A DNA stretch of 64,000 nt, from positions 3,224,001 through 3,288,000 of the forward strand of contig CM038914.1 of assembly GCA_021904315.1 (NCBI GenBank), given 5' to 3'. Below the pieces are notes generated by a model. That model was not told the origin of the DNA and searched no databases. It saw only the letters and a program-made list of their open reading frames with translations. Origin of the DNA: Sphagnum magellanicum (Eukaryota > Streptophyta > Sphagnopsida > Sphagnales > Sphagnaceae). Shown piece by piece: positions 49,070 to 61,900 of this stretch. The stretch's first letter is position 1, and each line of letters begins with the position of its first letter. The position numbers were made by a program, and so were the translations under genes.

Positions 49070-50300
49070 TACCCTAAGGTCAGTTTCGTCATTAAATAAT
49101 CCTCAAAGTAACGAAATGAAATTTTTGTGAAAATATGAAGTTGACATGTTGAAAATCATCATAATCATCATATGCCACATTCTGAATAATTTCATTTCTC
49201 GTAACACAATATCATAGTAGATGACTAGTTTGCAAAATGGGTTTTGCAAGCAAAATGATCAAATAAGCAAAAGACTAAAGTTTTATGTATCAAAGTCCAT
49301 TTTGTCCACTTCTACCCATCAAATGAATGCTGTGTAAAAAGGCACTCCTTTTTTCCGCAACTTGTGTGTGTATATTGTGCATGTGTGTATTTAATTTTTT
49401 TCACACACACCAAAGGCCAAAACCCAAACCCTTTTTCTTCTTTTGGGGGTGGGTGGGGACATCATTTACAAGAGAGATAGATGATGGGTATATTGGCTTT
49501 TAATAGTATATACCCTACTACTACCTTGGCAGTTTTTCACACTAATTTATATATTTTTCAGAAATGTTGAAATTTTCAAATTTTATTTATTTATCCCTCA
49601 AGTAACAAAAAAAATTTGAAAGAAAATATTGAACATTCAAGAAAATTCTATTTGGTTGAAATGATTTTTCAAATGATTTATTTATTTGACAAACATTTTT
49701 TGAAGCTTGCTACCAAGGTATACTCTTTGACTAATTAATTATTTGGCAAACATTGGTTCAACCTTCCAAGGTATTACGATATATGATATTATTATTAGAT
49801 GCAAGAGTAAACGCCACCCCCCCCCCCCCCCCCCCCCCCCCCCAAAAAAAATTGGGGGATATCCTAGAAAAAATCTACCTATTCAAAATTCTTTTTTTAA
49901 AAACTGGGGTTAATAAGTGAATGCAACTTGTAGTCTTGCCTAATAAAAAGCATAGTTGACCCAAAAAAGGCATCCCGTCCACCCCCAAAGTTAAAAAAAT
50001 TATAAATGATGGTTCGTAAGAACTTTCCATTTGAGCTCAATACGGATTAAAAATAGCAATTTCCCATGGAAATATCAACCACCGCTCGCTTTGGCTGGGG
50101 GCTCTCAAGGGAGGTGGGGGGGGGGGGGGGGGGGGGGGCTCCAGCCAATCACGAATTACCGAATGAAGCATGTGCAGACACCGATTATTTTATATAAGTA
50201 AGATGAAAATATATATAATTTCAAAATCTAAAAACGAATTCCACTTATTGAAAAGAAAAAACTATTCGTTTTGTCAATGTGGAAACTGACCCTAGGCTAC
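49070..50300. mobile_element. MITE of the 20.1-kb family split by ~1 kb
   Basis: 49070-49215 matches the left part and about 50195-50300 the right part of the intact element at 20131-20380, including both terminal repeats (ACCCTAAGGTCAGTTTCGTC and GGAAACTGACCCTAGGCTAC). The ~970 bp between them is foreign, contains a C27 tract (49817-49843) and a G23 tract (50116-50138), and has no gene I recognise. This is a nested insertion; the ends of the insert are not resolved. Confidence 0.7.
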
Positions 50301-50329
50301 GGTATATATTTATTGACCGCTCCCTGTTT

Positions 50330-50512
50330 CTGATTGACTAGATAGTGTGATTGGTCGAGCTGGGCTGCTATTACCTAGGAGTCTCCCACCTATTTGCAGT
50401 CCCGGTTTCAGTTTAATGGGTGTGGTTGGAAAAAGGTACTTATTAAATAACTGAAACTTGGATGTGAGATATACTTTTCCAGAGTCACAGCACTGGAAAT
50501 GCTCTTACAGTG
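50330..50512. repeat. Inverted partial copy of the 48.7-kb MITE
   Basis: The reverse complement of this stretch follows 48658-48810: GAGCATTTCCAGTGCT-like end, TCTCACATCC, AAACTGAAACCGGGACTGCA, then CAATCA. It lies about 500 bp before the MOSC start codon, so it may form part of that gene's promoter region. Confidence 0.6.
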
Positions 50513-50959
50513 CCAGACTCATCAGGATCTCTTTTCTTCTTCATGCGGCTGTCGCATCCATCTACACAGCCAACAGTCGAGAATTTCTTCTTCCAACGAA
50601 AATTTCACGGGAAGCTGCCGCACCTTGCGCACCAAGCAATTTCAAGCAGGTCCCACCAAACTCTCTCACTCACAGCAGCGCCGGCAAGAGGAGCAGCAGC
50701 TCCTTCCTCCTGTTGTAGCGAGAGACATGCAGAGGAAGATAAAAAGCTATGTCATGTACAAGGACAAGGGAGGTACAAGAGGAGGAGGGACCAGCCGGGG
50801 CCCACCCACCCATCGGTTCATTCTCCTGCACACAGTCCAAAAGCTGAACTCCTGCCCCTTTCGCAGGACATCGTCTGCTTCTTCTTCTTCTCCTTCTTTG
50901 TTGTTTGTCTTTCTCCTGCTGCTGGGAAGGGAAAGGAAGGAGAATTGGAGCTGTTGGGT

Positions 50960-50990
50960 GAAGAAGAAGAAGAAGAAGAAGAAGAAGAAG
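50960..50990 (+). repeat. GAA microsatellite before the MOSC start
   Basis: About ten GAA units, 20 bp upstream of the chosen ATG at 51011. It encodes the Glu run of the long upstream open frame but probably lies in the 5' leader. Confidence 0.9.
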
Positions 50991-51010
50991 ACGGAAGGGA
51001 GCAACCAAAG

Positions 51011-52932
51011 ATGGGACCTTACAGTGTGGCGGAGGTGATAGTGTATCCCGTGAAGGCATGTCGAGGTATATCTGTCTCTAGTGCAGCCATCTCTACAACA
51101 GGTAACAACAACAACTACAGATGTTTCCATAGCCCAAAAAAACAATCCTTTTTTCAACCATACTGCAAACTGTTCTCGACCATCCTCGACCACCATTGAC
51201 CGCAAGCAATTGTTTGTTGTTGTTGGAGAATGATTTTGCGTTGGCTTTTGTTGTGGGTGGTGTTTTTGTTTTTGGGGGTCAGGTTTCTTGTATGATCGAG
51301 AATGGATGGTAGTCAATGCTGACAATGGTCGTCTGATTGCCATGGCAAGAGCTCCAAAGCTTGCATTAGTGCAACCATCTCTTCCTGCAGCTGCATTCAA
51401 AGGAGATCTGTTGCCAGATGATGCTGTATTGGGTATGTCATCAAACTCTTCTACCACACTGTTATGGCCAGCAGCAGCGACCTCTCAAGTACCCCAGAGA
51501 CACAGAGACAGAGACAGAAACAGAGAAGTTTGTGTGTGATTTTGTGGGTCCCTCCAACATCCATTTGCTTTGGTTTTCTGCAATGATTTTGTAGAAGCCT
51601 CTTTGTTGCACACTCTGATTGATACATCAATCTTTGTGTGGGGTTTTTTTTTGTTCTGTTTTGTTTTTTGAGAATCCTAATTTGCTTGAAACTTTGTGTT
51701 CTGGCAGAGATCAATGCTCCAGGTATGCTTCCATTGAAGGTGCCATTGAAGCGGAGTTCCATGACAGGGAAAGCAAAGGAGGGAAATCGTGGAAGCATAG
51801 TGGATGTGGTGGTATTTTCTTGGTCAGGACAAGGAGTTGATGAAGGCCCAGATGCAGCAACTTGGTGGTCCACTTACTTGGGTTGCAATGCACGTCTTGT
51901 TCGTTTTGATTCTGGTACCAAAACATGCCCTCTTTTTTTCTTTTTTTCTATCTTTTTCTCTATGAAAACAAAGCAAAATGTCCACTGTCTGTAATGACTT
52001 TGTGGGCAGCAGCCTAACATGGTCTTCATCATTCTGAGATGTGATCTAGTAATGAATTGTTTGTTGTTGTTTCTACGACTAAATTTGAGCATTTCATGCA
52101 TGTATCTGTGATGCCTCTTCTTCAGTCATGCACAATCAAAGCCTTTTGAAGCTGGTGTTTTTCTTGTTTGCATACTCCTCAAAGGAATTTTTTTTGGAAA
52201 CAATTTACACCAAGGAGAGAGTGCCTTTTGCTTTGTGGGTATGTAATGTGTGCAGCGGCTTTGAGGGAAGATCGGCAAGCTGAACTTGCACCTAATGGTT
52301 ACACCACCGGATTTGCAAATACAGGCCAGTTTTTGTGTATATCTGAGGTTGGTTCACATCCACATTCTTTTGAGTGTGAATACCTACCTCATAGGTAGGA
52401 AATTGAATTGAATCTGCAGATAATAACACTATCAAGTCTGGACTCTCTTTGGCTACTCAGGTGGGGCTACCACTACTACCTACGTACATTAAGGTCTCGA
52501 AGATTGGTTGAAGATGAAGAAATTCTGTAAATTATTGGCTTCTAATTAGGGAAGATTGGTTGCAGCAGAATTTGCAATTTATAATACCTCCTAATTAGGG
52601 GAAGATCATGGGTTGCAGAAATTCTTACCTCACAAATTGCATCCTTGTGGCAGGCATCACTGGAAGAAGTGAACACACATTTTCCCAATGCACCACTGGC
52701 AATGAACCGCTTTCGTCCCAAGTGAGTCCACCTCTTATCCATTGGTCTATGTGAAGTTGCTGATGCATTCCATTTGTTCTGTCAAAAAACTTTTTGCGTT
52801 CAGATAGAGGTGGGGGATTAGAGAAACTGATCATTCTGCTATAACCCATTTAGCAACGTGATCAAATCCTCAGTTGATGATTTTTTTGGTGTTATGACTC
52901 AGAATGGGTATTGAATTATTTCTTTGAAAAAT

Positions 52933-52965
<33 letters not shown>

Positions 52966-54549
52966 ACATGCGCATTTTAGCATTATCGTGCATGGGCCTA
53001 GTGCATTTGAAGAAGACAAGTGGCACACTTTCACAATAACACACAATTATGGCACAACATTGAAGTTCCATTATGTTATGCCACGAGCACTCTGTAAGGT
53101 GAAGTTCCATTCAAACTGTTCTGCACTTCGTTCACTATTTCCTCAGATTTTTAAAAAAAAAAAAAAAAGCAAAGAAATTTTGTTTTGTTCAAGGTTTCTG
53201 CATCACAACAAAAAATCTTTTATGCCTCAAAACTGATGGTAGAACCAAGCTTTCAGTGCAACCTCTTTTTGTTTGGGAACTGAATGAGTAGCAACAAACA
53301 ACATAGTAGTTGGGGGCTCATGATTGATGACCATGCAAGTGGTATTTTTTTGGATCATCTTATAGTAGGTTACCATAGTAGTTAACCCAGCTGCACCAAA
53401 ACAAATGTATAATATTTTTTATAAAAAACTAAGAATTGGTTTGTTCTGAAGGTGCCCACTATTAATATGGAACAACCTGATGGCACGGGTGAAGAGCCTC
53501 TGAAGGTAAGAGTTGTGCTCACAATGTTGTATCACTAGGTTTTCTTACAGGGCAAACAAGCTCAAGCAATGTGGTGAGGAAAAGAATAGGAACAAACTAA
53601 AGAGGGTTTACTAACTGACACTACATGTCTGAAAGGTTCTCTTAGGCAGAGGGGAAGGCGGCAGAGTTCTATGAAAACTCTATAAATTGATGATGAGGAG
53701 CATGTATATTGGGAGTAATTCTGAGACTTATGTTTTGGTCCAATTGGCTCTCATTCAATTGATTTGATGAGCATCTATTGAGGACCTGTAGTAAATGGGC
53801 AAACAGATACATATTCGTTTCTAATTTTAATATGAATAATAAGAAGCAGCTACATTATATATATGTATATGAAGTCAGTGCATCAAAGTCATCATTTTAC
53901 AAGACAAAAGATAGGCATCTGCATGTTCTATTGTATTGAATCCATGTGTGAATTGGAAGCTGTCTTCATGTCTTACTCCATGGCAATCAGCACTTATGTG
54001 GAAATCTTTTAATCCAATAGGGTTGTTGAAATGGCAGACAATTGGAACATTTCGCTCCGGAAAACATTTGGGTTTGAACATAGGGAATGGAAAGCAGGTG
54101 CGTGCATGATGATGGTTATTGAACCTTTTGATGGGCATCCCAAAAGTTGTTCAGTTTTTACTAAACATGTGTGTTGCAACAGCTAGCTAGCATTTCATCA
54201 TGGTCTAAATGCAACACATTACTATTCATTTCAGAAGTAAAAATTGCAAAGGTATTGTGGGTTTTCCTTCATGCCAATCCTGAGGCAGCCAAGTTGTCTT
54301 TTGGGGAAGGATGCAGTTGGGTTGTATGCTTGCTCTTCGTGTCGAGGGTGGAAGAAACTCTGGTATATCTGACATGAATTATTGTTAACTTGGGCTTTGT
54401 CACAAATGTTATAACATGTGCAATTTTGTGTGCAGACATACTTTGGATCCTATTTTGTGTGTAGCTCTACTCTCAACAAAAAAAGCATGTTCCACCGAGC
54501 CCTTTGTGTGGCACCTGGAGACACTTTGGATGTTTTAGAGATGGCATGA
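51011..54549 (+). CDS. MOSC-domain protein
   Basis: Nine exons: 51011-51101, 51283-51432, 51708-51914, 52256-52347, 52654-52721, 52981-53098, 53452-53505, 54038-54097, 54436-54549. All introns are GT-AG; 954 nt, 317 residues, near the ~308 of related plant proteins. The N-terminal MOSC barrel shows VYPVKACRGISV (about 10-21), YDREWMVVN and RAPKLALVQ, then SWSGQGVDEG and ARLVRFDSG. The MOSC core has MNRFRPNIIVHGPSAFEED, LCKVPTIN (Cys241), FRSGKHLG and a final FGSYFV segment. The family binds molybdenum cofactor or a transferred sulfur and includes mitochondrial amidoxime-reducing components. Where relatives have C-S-R-C before K-[IV]-P-T, this protein reads R-A-L-C, so one cysteine is missing. 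The start fits relatives that begin shortly before the VYPVK motif; the frame is open upstream to an ATG at 50510, which would add 167 low-complexity residues. No targeting peptide is evident. Confidence 0.92.
52933..52964 (+). repeat. GT microsatellite beside a splice acceptor
   Basis: About 15-16 GT units in intron 5 of the MOSC gene, ending roughly 16 bp before the acceptor CGCATTTTAG/C at 52980-52981. It takes the place of the usual pyrimidine-rich tract, leaving only CATTTTAG. Confidence 0.9.
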
Positions 54550-55169
54550 TTGGATTCAAGGAGAGTCATCTATTCGCTCACATTATGTTCATTTGTTTGC
54601 CAAACTAAATGCTTCAATGCACAGGAAGTTGGGATTATTATTCAGTGGGCATTGAAGTTGGAAACTCTGTATTGAGTTAGCTACTATTACTTTTGAGCTT
54701 CCAAAAGGGTTTGATGTTGCTCACTATCTTTATTGGGCCTGGAACTCCTAGATGCTGTATGGCTGATGCTCATTCTACTGCCTTACATGGGCAAGTCTAG
54801 GATATACAATGCTTAACCAAATCCAATGATCCAGGGTGAAATTTGAACTTGTGATTTAAGACATTTTACAGCTTGAGGTTCATCACTATAGAGTGACTAT
54901 CCATGTTTATTATGGACGATAATTTGTTGTATGTATTTGCAATTGTGGGAGTTGTGGTGTCTTTAGTGAACTTTGATGGTAAGTTCACTTCCCATTCACC
55001 ATGATTTCTTCTTACATGTCAAAGCATTACTTAAAAGATATATAGATTTGCAACCCTTTTACACAATGGCAAATTGTTAAATGAGCATAACAAAGTCAAT
55101 GAAGAATTGGTCTCAAATTGAGTGCATGATGGAAAAAAGTTTTGCACAAAGCCCCATATCATTAAGGAT
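54550..55169. other. 3' flank of the MOSC gene
   Basis: Expected to hold the 3' UTR. No further coding exon is needed, as the frame ends at TGA 54547-54549. Nothing else recognised. Confidence 0.5.
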
Positions 55170-55530
55170 GACAAATTGATGTTTCTTACAATGAAGGAGA
55201 GTAGTACTTCATGTAATGGTCAAGGCTATGTTGAATTATGTGTGGATCTGTGATGAGTTTGTGACCCAATTGTGTGCATCCAATAACCTTTAAGGTACAA
55301 TTATCAAAAGCATGTTCTTTTCCTTGACAAGGATTGATTGAGCATTTTGTAAATATGAGCGCCTGATGCATGGGTCCATTCCATCAAAACCACAATACTC
55401 CTTTGACTAGTTTGACATCCAATAATTTTATAAACTTGACTAGCGAGTTTATGATTCTTCCAACAAATTTCATTAGTATGCTGTGCCAATCCCAGAATGT
55501 GTACTAGATAATTAGTGAATTTTCCCATAT
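55170..55530 (-). pseudogene. Unidentified frameshifted coding remnant
   Basis: Two overlapping minus-strand frames read as one protein with a single frameshift near 55320: first LVHILGLAQHTNEICWKNHK, YKIIGCQTSQRSIVVLMEW and HIYKMLNQSLSRK, then KEHAFDNCTLKVIGCTQLGH and KLITDPHIIQH. The sequence looks protein-like rather than random, but I do not recognise the family and there is no start or splice context. Confidence 0.35.
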
Positions 55531-57825
55531 TTACTGAGTTTCTATCAAGCTCATGATATAGGACATTTCACCTTGATAATTTCATGTATCTTCTCAACAA
55601 ATTTCTATATAAATGTACCATGTTCATGATACTTCCACCTTCCACTTTGCATTCATAAGTCCATTATCAATGGCATGGCAACCTCATAGATATGATTGCA
55701 TAGATGATGTCCTTCATTCAAAATTCAAATGTTATATCTTCAATGAGGGCCAAATCTGACATCGACACAAGTAACCTACATGATCCATTAAAGGGGAGGT
55801 CGCTCGAGGATGAATAGAAAAGGTTAATGGAAATTTTGAGCTATCCACGGGAGATGATTAGGCTAGGGGAAACTATTAAAATAGAAAAATCAAAAGTGAC
55901 TACAATTATTGTAGCAGTAGGGTAAGTAGGAAAATTACCTAGGCTAAAGTTAATAGACCACTTGATCTGCACCAGTGTTGAAACCATTTTTATATGACGC
56001 CTTCTACTTCCCAGTAGAGAGTCACAATGTAGTCACAACAAGACTACAACACTATTGGGTCACGGAAAAGAGGACTTCTTTTCAGAAACATATATATGAT
56101 GTACTTTATAATGAAATAAAAATGATTAGTTTCACTTTATTTTGGATCTTTTAGGCTTGCAAAAAACATGAAGAAATCATGTCTTGGGTTGAAACTTGTA
56201 GTAAAACTAGTTCAAGGTTTGTGCTAAAATGGTTGCTTACATCATGAAATCAGTAAAACTTGTAGTGATTTGGGTTGAAGGATTTGCCAAATTGGTTGAT
56301 CAAACCTACACAAAAATGGTGGACCAGTCTCATGAATTTATTTTACCACAAGGAACATAATTAACAAGAAAACAATCAAGAAGATCAAGTTATTGCAACC
56401 ACATTCACTTCTTGTTGATGTAATGCATACATAAAAACAAATTGGCATCACATAGAAAACAAATTGGTGTTGTGGTATTAGACAACAATTCTTTGTCCAT
56501 TCAACGTAGCTTATTTTTCATCATTCTTGACCAAGATCCTTGGACTTGTGTTAGCTTGATAAAGATCTTGGGGTATTGTGATCTTGATGCTTATTGGCAT
56601 ACATTTGTAGTATTTAGCCTTTATTGTGGATAGGTTTTGGAAGTTGTATGGCTAGGGCAACTTCTTCCCTTTTGGAGTTTATCAACAATGAGGTGATAGG
56701 AACCAAATTGGTTGGTGGTGAGATTCATGTAAGCTAGAATTGAAGGCAGATGTAAATTTAAAAATTTCTTGATGTCAAAAACTTGCATCATCCTAGGTTT
56801 GTTAAATAATATTGTTGATTAAAAAAAAAATTGTTAACTTAACAACATTATGCAAACTGGAGGTAGATTCCTTCATTTTGAACAAAAAGAGGTTGGGAAA
56901 GCTCCTAGATAGCACTAGGACAAGTTTATCAATTTAAACTTTCAATTATATAAAATTGCACAAACCAACTAAAGAGAATAGTTGATGCATTTGGTGCATG
57001 TATGAGCCATGAGCTAACATAAATTCACAAAATGATCATCATTGGTCACCATTGATCGGACATGGGAGAAGACATCACCCTCTTCCCTATATTATATTAT
57101 GTAGCTCTCCATGGACCTACATCCAAATTGCCAAAATTGTGGGGGATCCTAAAATGGGACTTTTGATTTTTTTTCCAAATTATGAATCCCAAATGTTCAA
57201 AAGTTCATAATGTCCCCAAAGGAATCAAAATTCAACAATATATAAATATTATAGCCTTGAAAAGGCCTTTTCAAAGTTATATCAAGCTCTTTAAGCATAG
57301 TTTTTTGAAGTGGTTGAAAGTCAAAGGTTTTGACAATTTGATTTTCGACCTTTCAAATGGCCATAACTTATGCTACATGTCTTTTTTTTTTGAAAATGTG
57401 ACTTGATTTTATTTATTACTTTTCAAAAAAAATCCAATCATCTAAAGAAGACCAAATTTGGACAAGGTTTGATCCCCCAAACCTTGATACAAAGATTTGG
57501 GATGCTTAAAGATCCAAGTATCAAAGTGAGAGTTCAACTTGGGAGTCAAGGGATTGCTTCCCTTTTATTCTCACAAAGTCTCATGCTTCATGTGGGAATG
57601 TGTTTGAACATTCTTGCATGTCAATTTAGTCCCTTGTTCAACATGATTCCAATTGAAAGGGTTTCAACTCTTTTTTGTTTCAAGAAGGACACTTTGTTGT
57701 TTAACTTAGGAGTTAATTGTGTAATCACGTTGGTTCATGACAAAAAGGCAATTTCAAAAGACAAAGGTTCTCCCACTACACACTTCATTTGCATGCTACA
57801 TGTAGGTTGAAGGTTCATGAATTGG
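55531..57825. other. Intergenic, nothing recognised
   Basis: AT-rich. The 135-codon plus-strand frame at 57403-57810 has no motif that I can tie to a family and no splice context; it could be repeat-derived. Confidence 0.4.
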
Positions 57826-58964
57826 TGCAGGCAATAATGGGATTGCTTGGGATGGTGAATTGACTCTGTGGATGTTGCATGAGATGGATACACCCAAGAA
57901 ACAATCTAAAGTAGGTGGCTCAGGCATGTTGGGTATAATCAGACCAGTAAATTCATAGGCTTAGAATTCCTATCTAAAAATGTGGATGATAGTGGAGGCA
58001 AGTGTGAAGATTGAAGAATACAAATGCCTATCTTTGCATGCCCAGCAAGTGGACATTAGTGCTCGCCTGGATTTGCAATGCAAGTTTTCATGAGTTTACA
58101 TGATTTTGGTCACCCTAAAATCTTGCTCTAGAACTTTAGTGCCTAGTCTCTACTGGAAGCTCAATTTTGTTATTGACATTATTTTGCCTCTTCCTTGCTT
58201 GAACATGGAGCATCTAAGCTTATAGATGAACATCACAAAGCATGCAACAGAGCTTAGCATGAGGTGGGCACTTGCATGAGCTTTTCAGAAATTTGCAAAC
58301 TACCTGAACACAGCTGGAGAAAGAGCAGGATAATTTGCACCAGGCTACTCAATGTACTCAGAATTGTCCCCTCCATTATATTTACATGATCTGGGACATT
58401 GTGTACCAATCAACTTCTCTGAAAACCATTTTGAATAGGCCAGTTCATGGGCCATTGTGCTAATTTACATATCTGATTTCGTAAGTCTTGCCAAATTTCA
58501 ACGTTATGGTTTCCATGTCTCTGGCCTACTGGGTAGGTTACTTACAAGTCCAAGCAGTTTTCAGACTTTACATTCTGGAGAGCTGAATCTAGGCTTATAG
58601 AGTTCATGACTTACAAGCAAGCTTGTCATGTTTTCATGTTGGCATACTGATTCCATTTGTATGAACAGAGCTTGCCAATGCCTATCATGGGGTTAATAGC
58701 CAATGAGATTGTTGGAAAAACATTTAAGCCTCCATCCACATCACCTGCACCAAACCATGCTAAGATGTGAGCTGAAAGGGTGAATGGGAAGTTTGCAACC
58801 TTTCTACAGGAAAACCATCGGAAGTGACCTTTCATACGTGAGAACATAACTACCTTGTTCTCAGAGCAGCTACAATTCTACTAGATGAGTCTGATACCCC
58901 CCCAATTTGCTGAAGAAATAAGACAACCTCAGAACCCTAAAGTGAGGAATCTGCCCATCTTGCA

Positions 58965-61900
58965 TCAGCTTCTTTTGGAATTCATCTCCATGCAATTCAG
59001 GGGGCTCAAGACAGAAAGTACAGAAGGTTCACTGTACCTTAGAAGGGGTGTCTCCAAGGCCCGGGATATTGGTATGGTTGGTCCTACCGAGAGAGCTTTC
59101 AGCCTTCTCTCCACACTTTGGCCCCATGTTACTAAGAAGAGGCCAGAAAGAATCAAAGTTGTGCCAATCACACTGCCCAACAACCCCCAACAACAGTGGA
59201 CATGGTCCATAAAAGACTGAAACATCAGAGCAAAGAGATTTTTGTAAGGGGTCAAAGGCATGTATAAATCTTCTCAAATTTGAAGACCTGCTGGTCACCC
59301 ACCTGTTCACTGACTTGAAAAAACATGGAAGCTCCCTTGTATGCATGATTGCCTACCACAAGTATTATCAAGAGATAAATTATCACATATCAAAGTTGAG
59401 GGAAAGTACCAGCCTAGAAAAAGAGATTCACCAAGAATGAAAGTCCCGAATATTGATGATAGCATAGGCATCACCGGGGCATATGATGCCACAAAAATTG
59501 GTCCCCGATTATGAACAGACCAACATTTCAGCACATTGTTTATGCCTGTCATTATCAGGCCCTGCAATTCACTTCCAGACTTTCATTTAGGAAAATTCCA
59601 CCAAATGGTGTACATGAAAGAACTGTGTAGTTAGAACATTTCAATGACATATGGTCTCATATCAGCTTTATTCCACCCATTTGTTACTGAAGAATTCTAT
59701 TAGTTTCCACTACCCCAACAATCCTGCTAGTCTAATCAAAGTGCTGGAACTATGAAACAAGAAGCAAATTGGCTGGATCATTCTATCAGCCAAAATGGAA
59801 ACATGGTAATGAACTCTACATTTGTGAAACACAAAGTAGCAAACATTGGATAATGGTTTGGAAAAGGAGATACCCCATAAGCAGCAGCCAGAAACTCTGA
59901 TACATGATGGAAACCCCATTCTGATTGTTCTTGGACTGTGTAATAACATATAATAACCATCAATAGGAACCCTGTAAGTGTCATCCCTGCTATAACAGTT
60001 ATTGGTGCTGGAAATCTAGCCATAATTGCACCCTGGCATGATCACAATTTCTCATCAGAGGGAACAATTTTGCCTGTGTGCATTAGAAGAAAACCAACAA
60101 TCCTTGGCCATGAAACACAATGTACACTAATTAAGCAACTTTCTTAAGACCAAGGAGGACACTTACAACTTTCTGCACATTACTAATAGTTTGCTTATGT
60201 AGTGCTCACTTTCATGCTCAAAAATCACAGGCCATATGAGTTTACTGTCAGAATTTGAGTCCCAACTTTAGACCTAATATGACCACTTTGGTATGCAGAA
60301 AATCACAATATAATCAGTTGCTCATTTGAGTTAAAACCTTAATCTGTCAAAATCATTAAATTTCTTTACTCAAACCCCTTAGAACAGTGGTGTCCTTCCT
60401 AGTTTAGATAATTCTTCATCCCATAATGAGGAAAAACATTTACCTTTAAGTTAGTCTCAATGCCAACAGAGAGAGTCTGAAGGATGAAGCAAAGACCTCC
60501 AAGGGTCCATTTATCAATACCCCAGCCTTCAAACCCCATAATGAGGTCTCCCATAAGAAGGTTATTTCTTGGCAACATAGAGCTTGGAGGATTTGTTTTT
60601 GATATTAAACGTTTAAAGATGATGGGCCCCTTGTATATAGACATGAGGAGTGCCCCCAACACACAAAATATTATGCCCAAAATTTTGGCCTGCCCATCCC
60701 GCTGCCTATATCTAACCTCCTCTGTCCTGAAAAATGTACACTGATCCTGTAAATCCCATGCACTTTGTGGGTTCTTGTAGTAAATTCATTGGGACAACAA
60801 AACTCCATGTCAAATATGAAATCTAACATTTGTAGAAAAGAACAATTGCACATCTCTCTGCACAAGATAATTTAACAAGATCCTGGAACAAGAACAATGC
60901 CTACAATATTGGTTATCTCACAATCCAGAACTTCAAGGAAATTTATAAGTTCTATTTGGATATGAGAAACATATGTCTGGAACTTGCAAACAACAAGCCT
61001 TACAAAAGGGAGCTGTTGAAGTTACCTGAATGTGGCAGCGATTAGTAGCACAAAAACTGGAGTGCAGTTTTGCATGGCTGATGCGAAGAAAGTGTTTGTG
61101 TTTTCTATACCAACCAAAAACAAAACTTGCTCCAAAAAACCCCTGACCCCCAAAATTCGTTCCAACAAGATTCACAGCCCACGTATTAGGGTGTAGCCTG
61201 TATTCAAGGACCAGACTGTCCAGAGGGCAGAATTAGATTCACATTCAGAAGAGCAGGAAAATTTGGAGTCTCTTATGCTGTGCACCTAAAACCTTCTTGA
61301 ATTTATGCTCAAAATATTTCATATAGGGTATACAATAGTGACCCAGAATGATGTAACACAAAAAAACCACTAATGCTCACACTCTGAGTTTCAGCTGGGC
61401 GTTAGGGATACACAACCCCAACTATACTAGCTCCTTACGACTCAGAAAATTTAGCAGTAACAAAGAACCAGTGTGTGGCAATTTTCACTTGTAATCAAAA
61501 ACCAAAAACCAGATAATCAGCTACAATGATAATTGTCCAATTTTCTTTGGTACGATATTATGCAATGAGGTAGATGCTGAGCACTTCATGTGGTGCTTGG
61601 AATCTGCAATTCATATTTAACTTAAGACCATGTAGAAGAGACACTTGCACAAGATTGGCTGTGCTAGGAAGAAGAATAAATATTGCTCCGAAATAATCCC
61701 AATGTGAAAGCACAAGACCTGAGAGGAGGACCGGGATTCTAACATGTTGAGCACACTTACCCAAAAACTCCTATGATAAGGATTAAGCCCAGGACAAGGA
61801 CTGAACATCTCGACCGGAATTTCCTGCACACAGAACCCCATCAGAGACAAGGATTTCCAAGAAAGCTCATTATCAAGTGCTCAAAATGTAGTTTCCTCAA

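Noticed and set aside
50747-51457. 236-codon minus-strand open frame
   Set aside because: Antisense to exons 1-2 of the MOSC gene and built largely from the complements of the GAA and CT-rich tracts (long Phe run).
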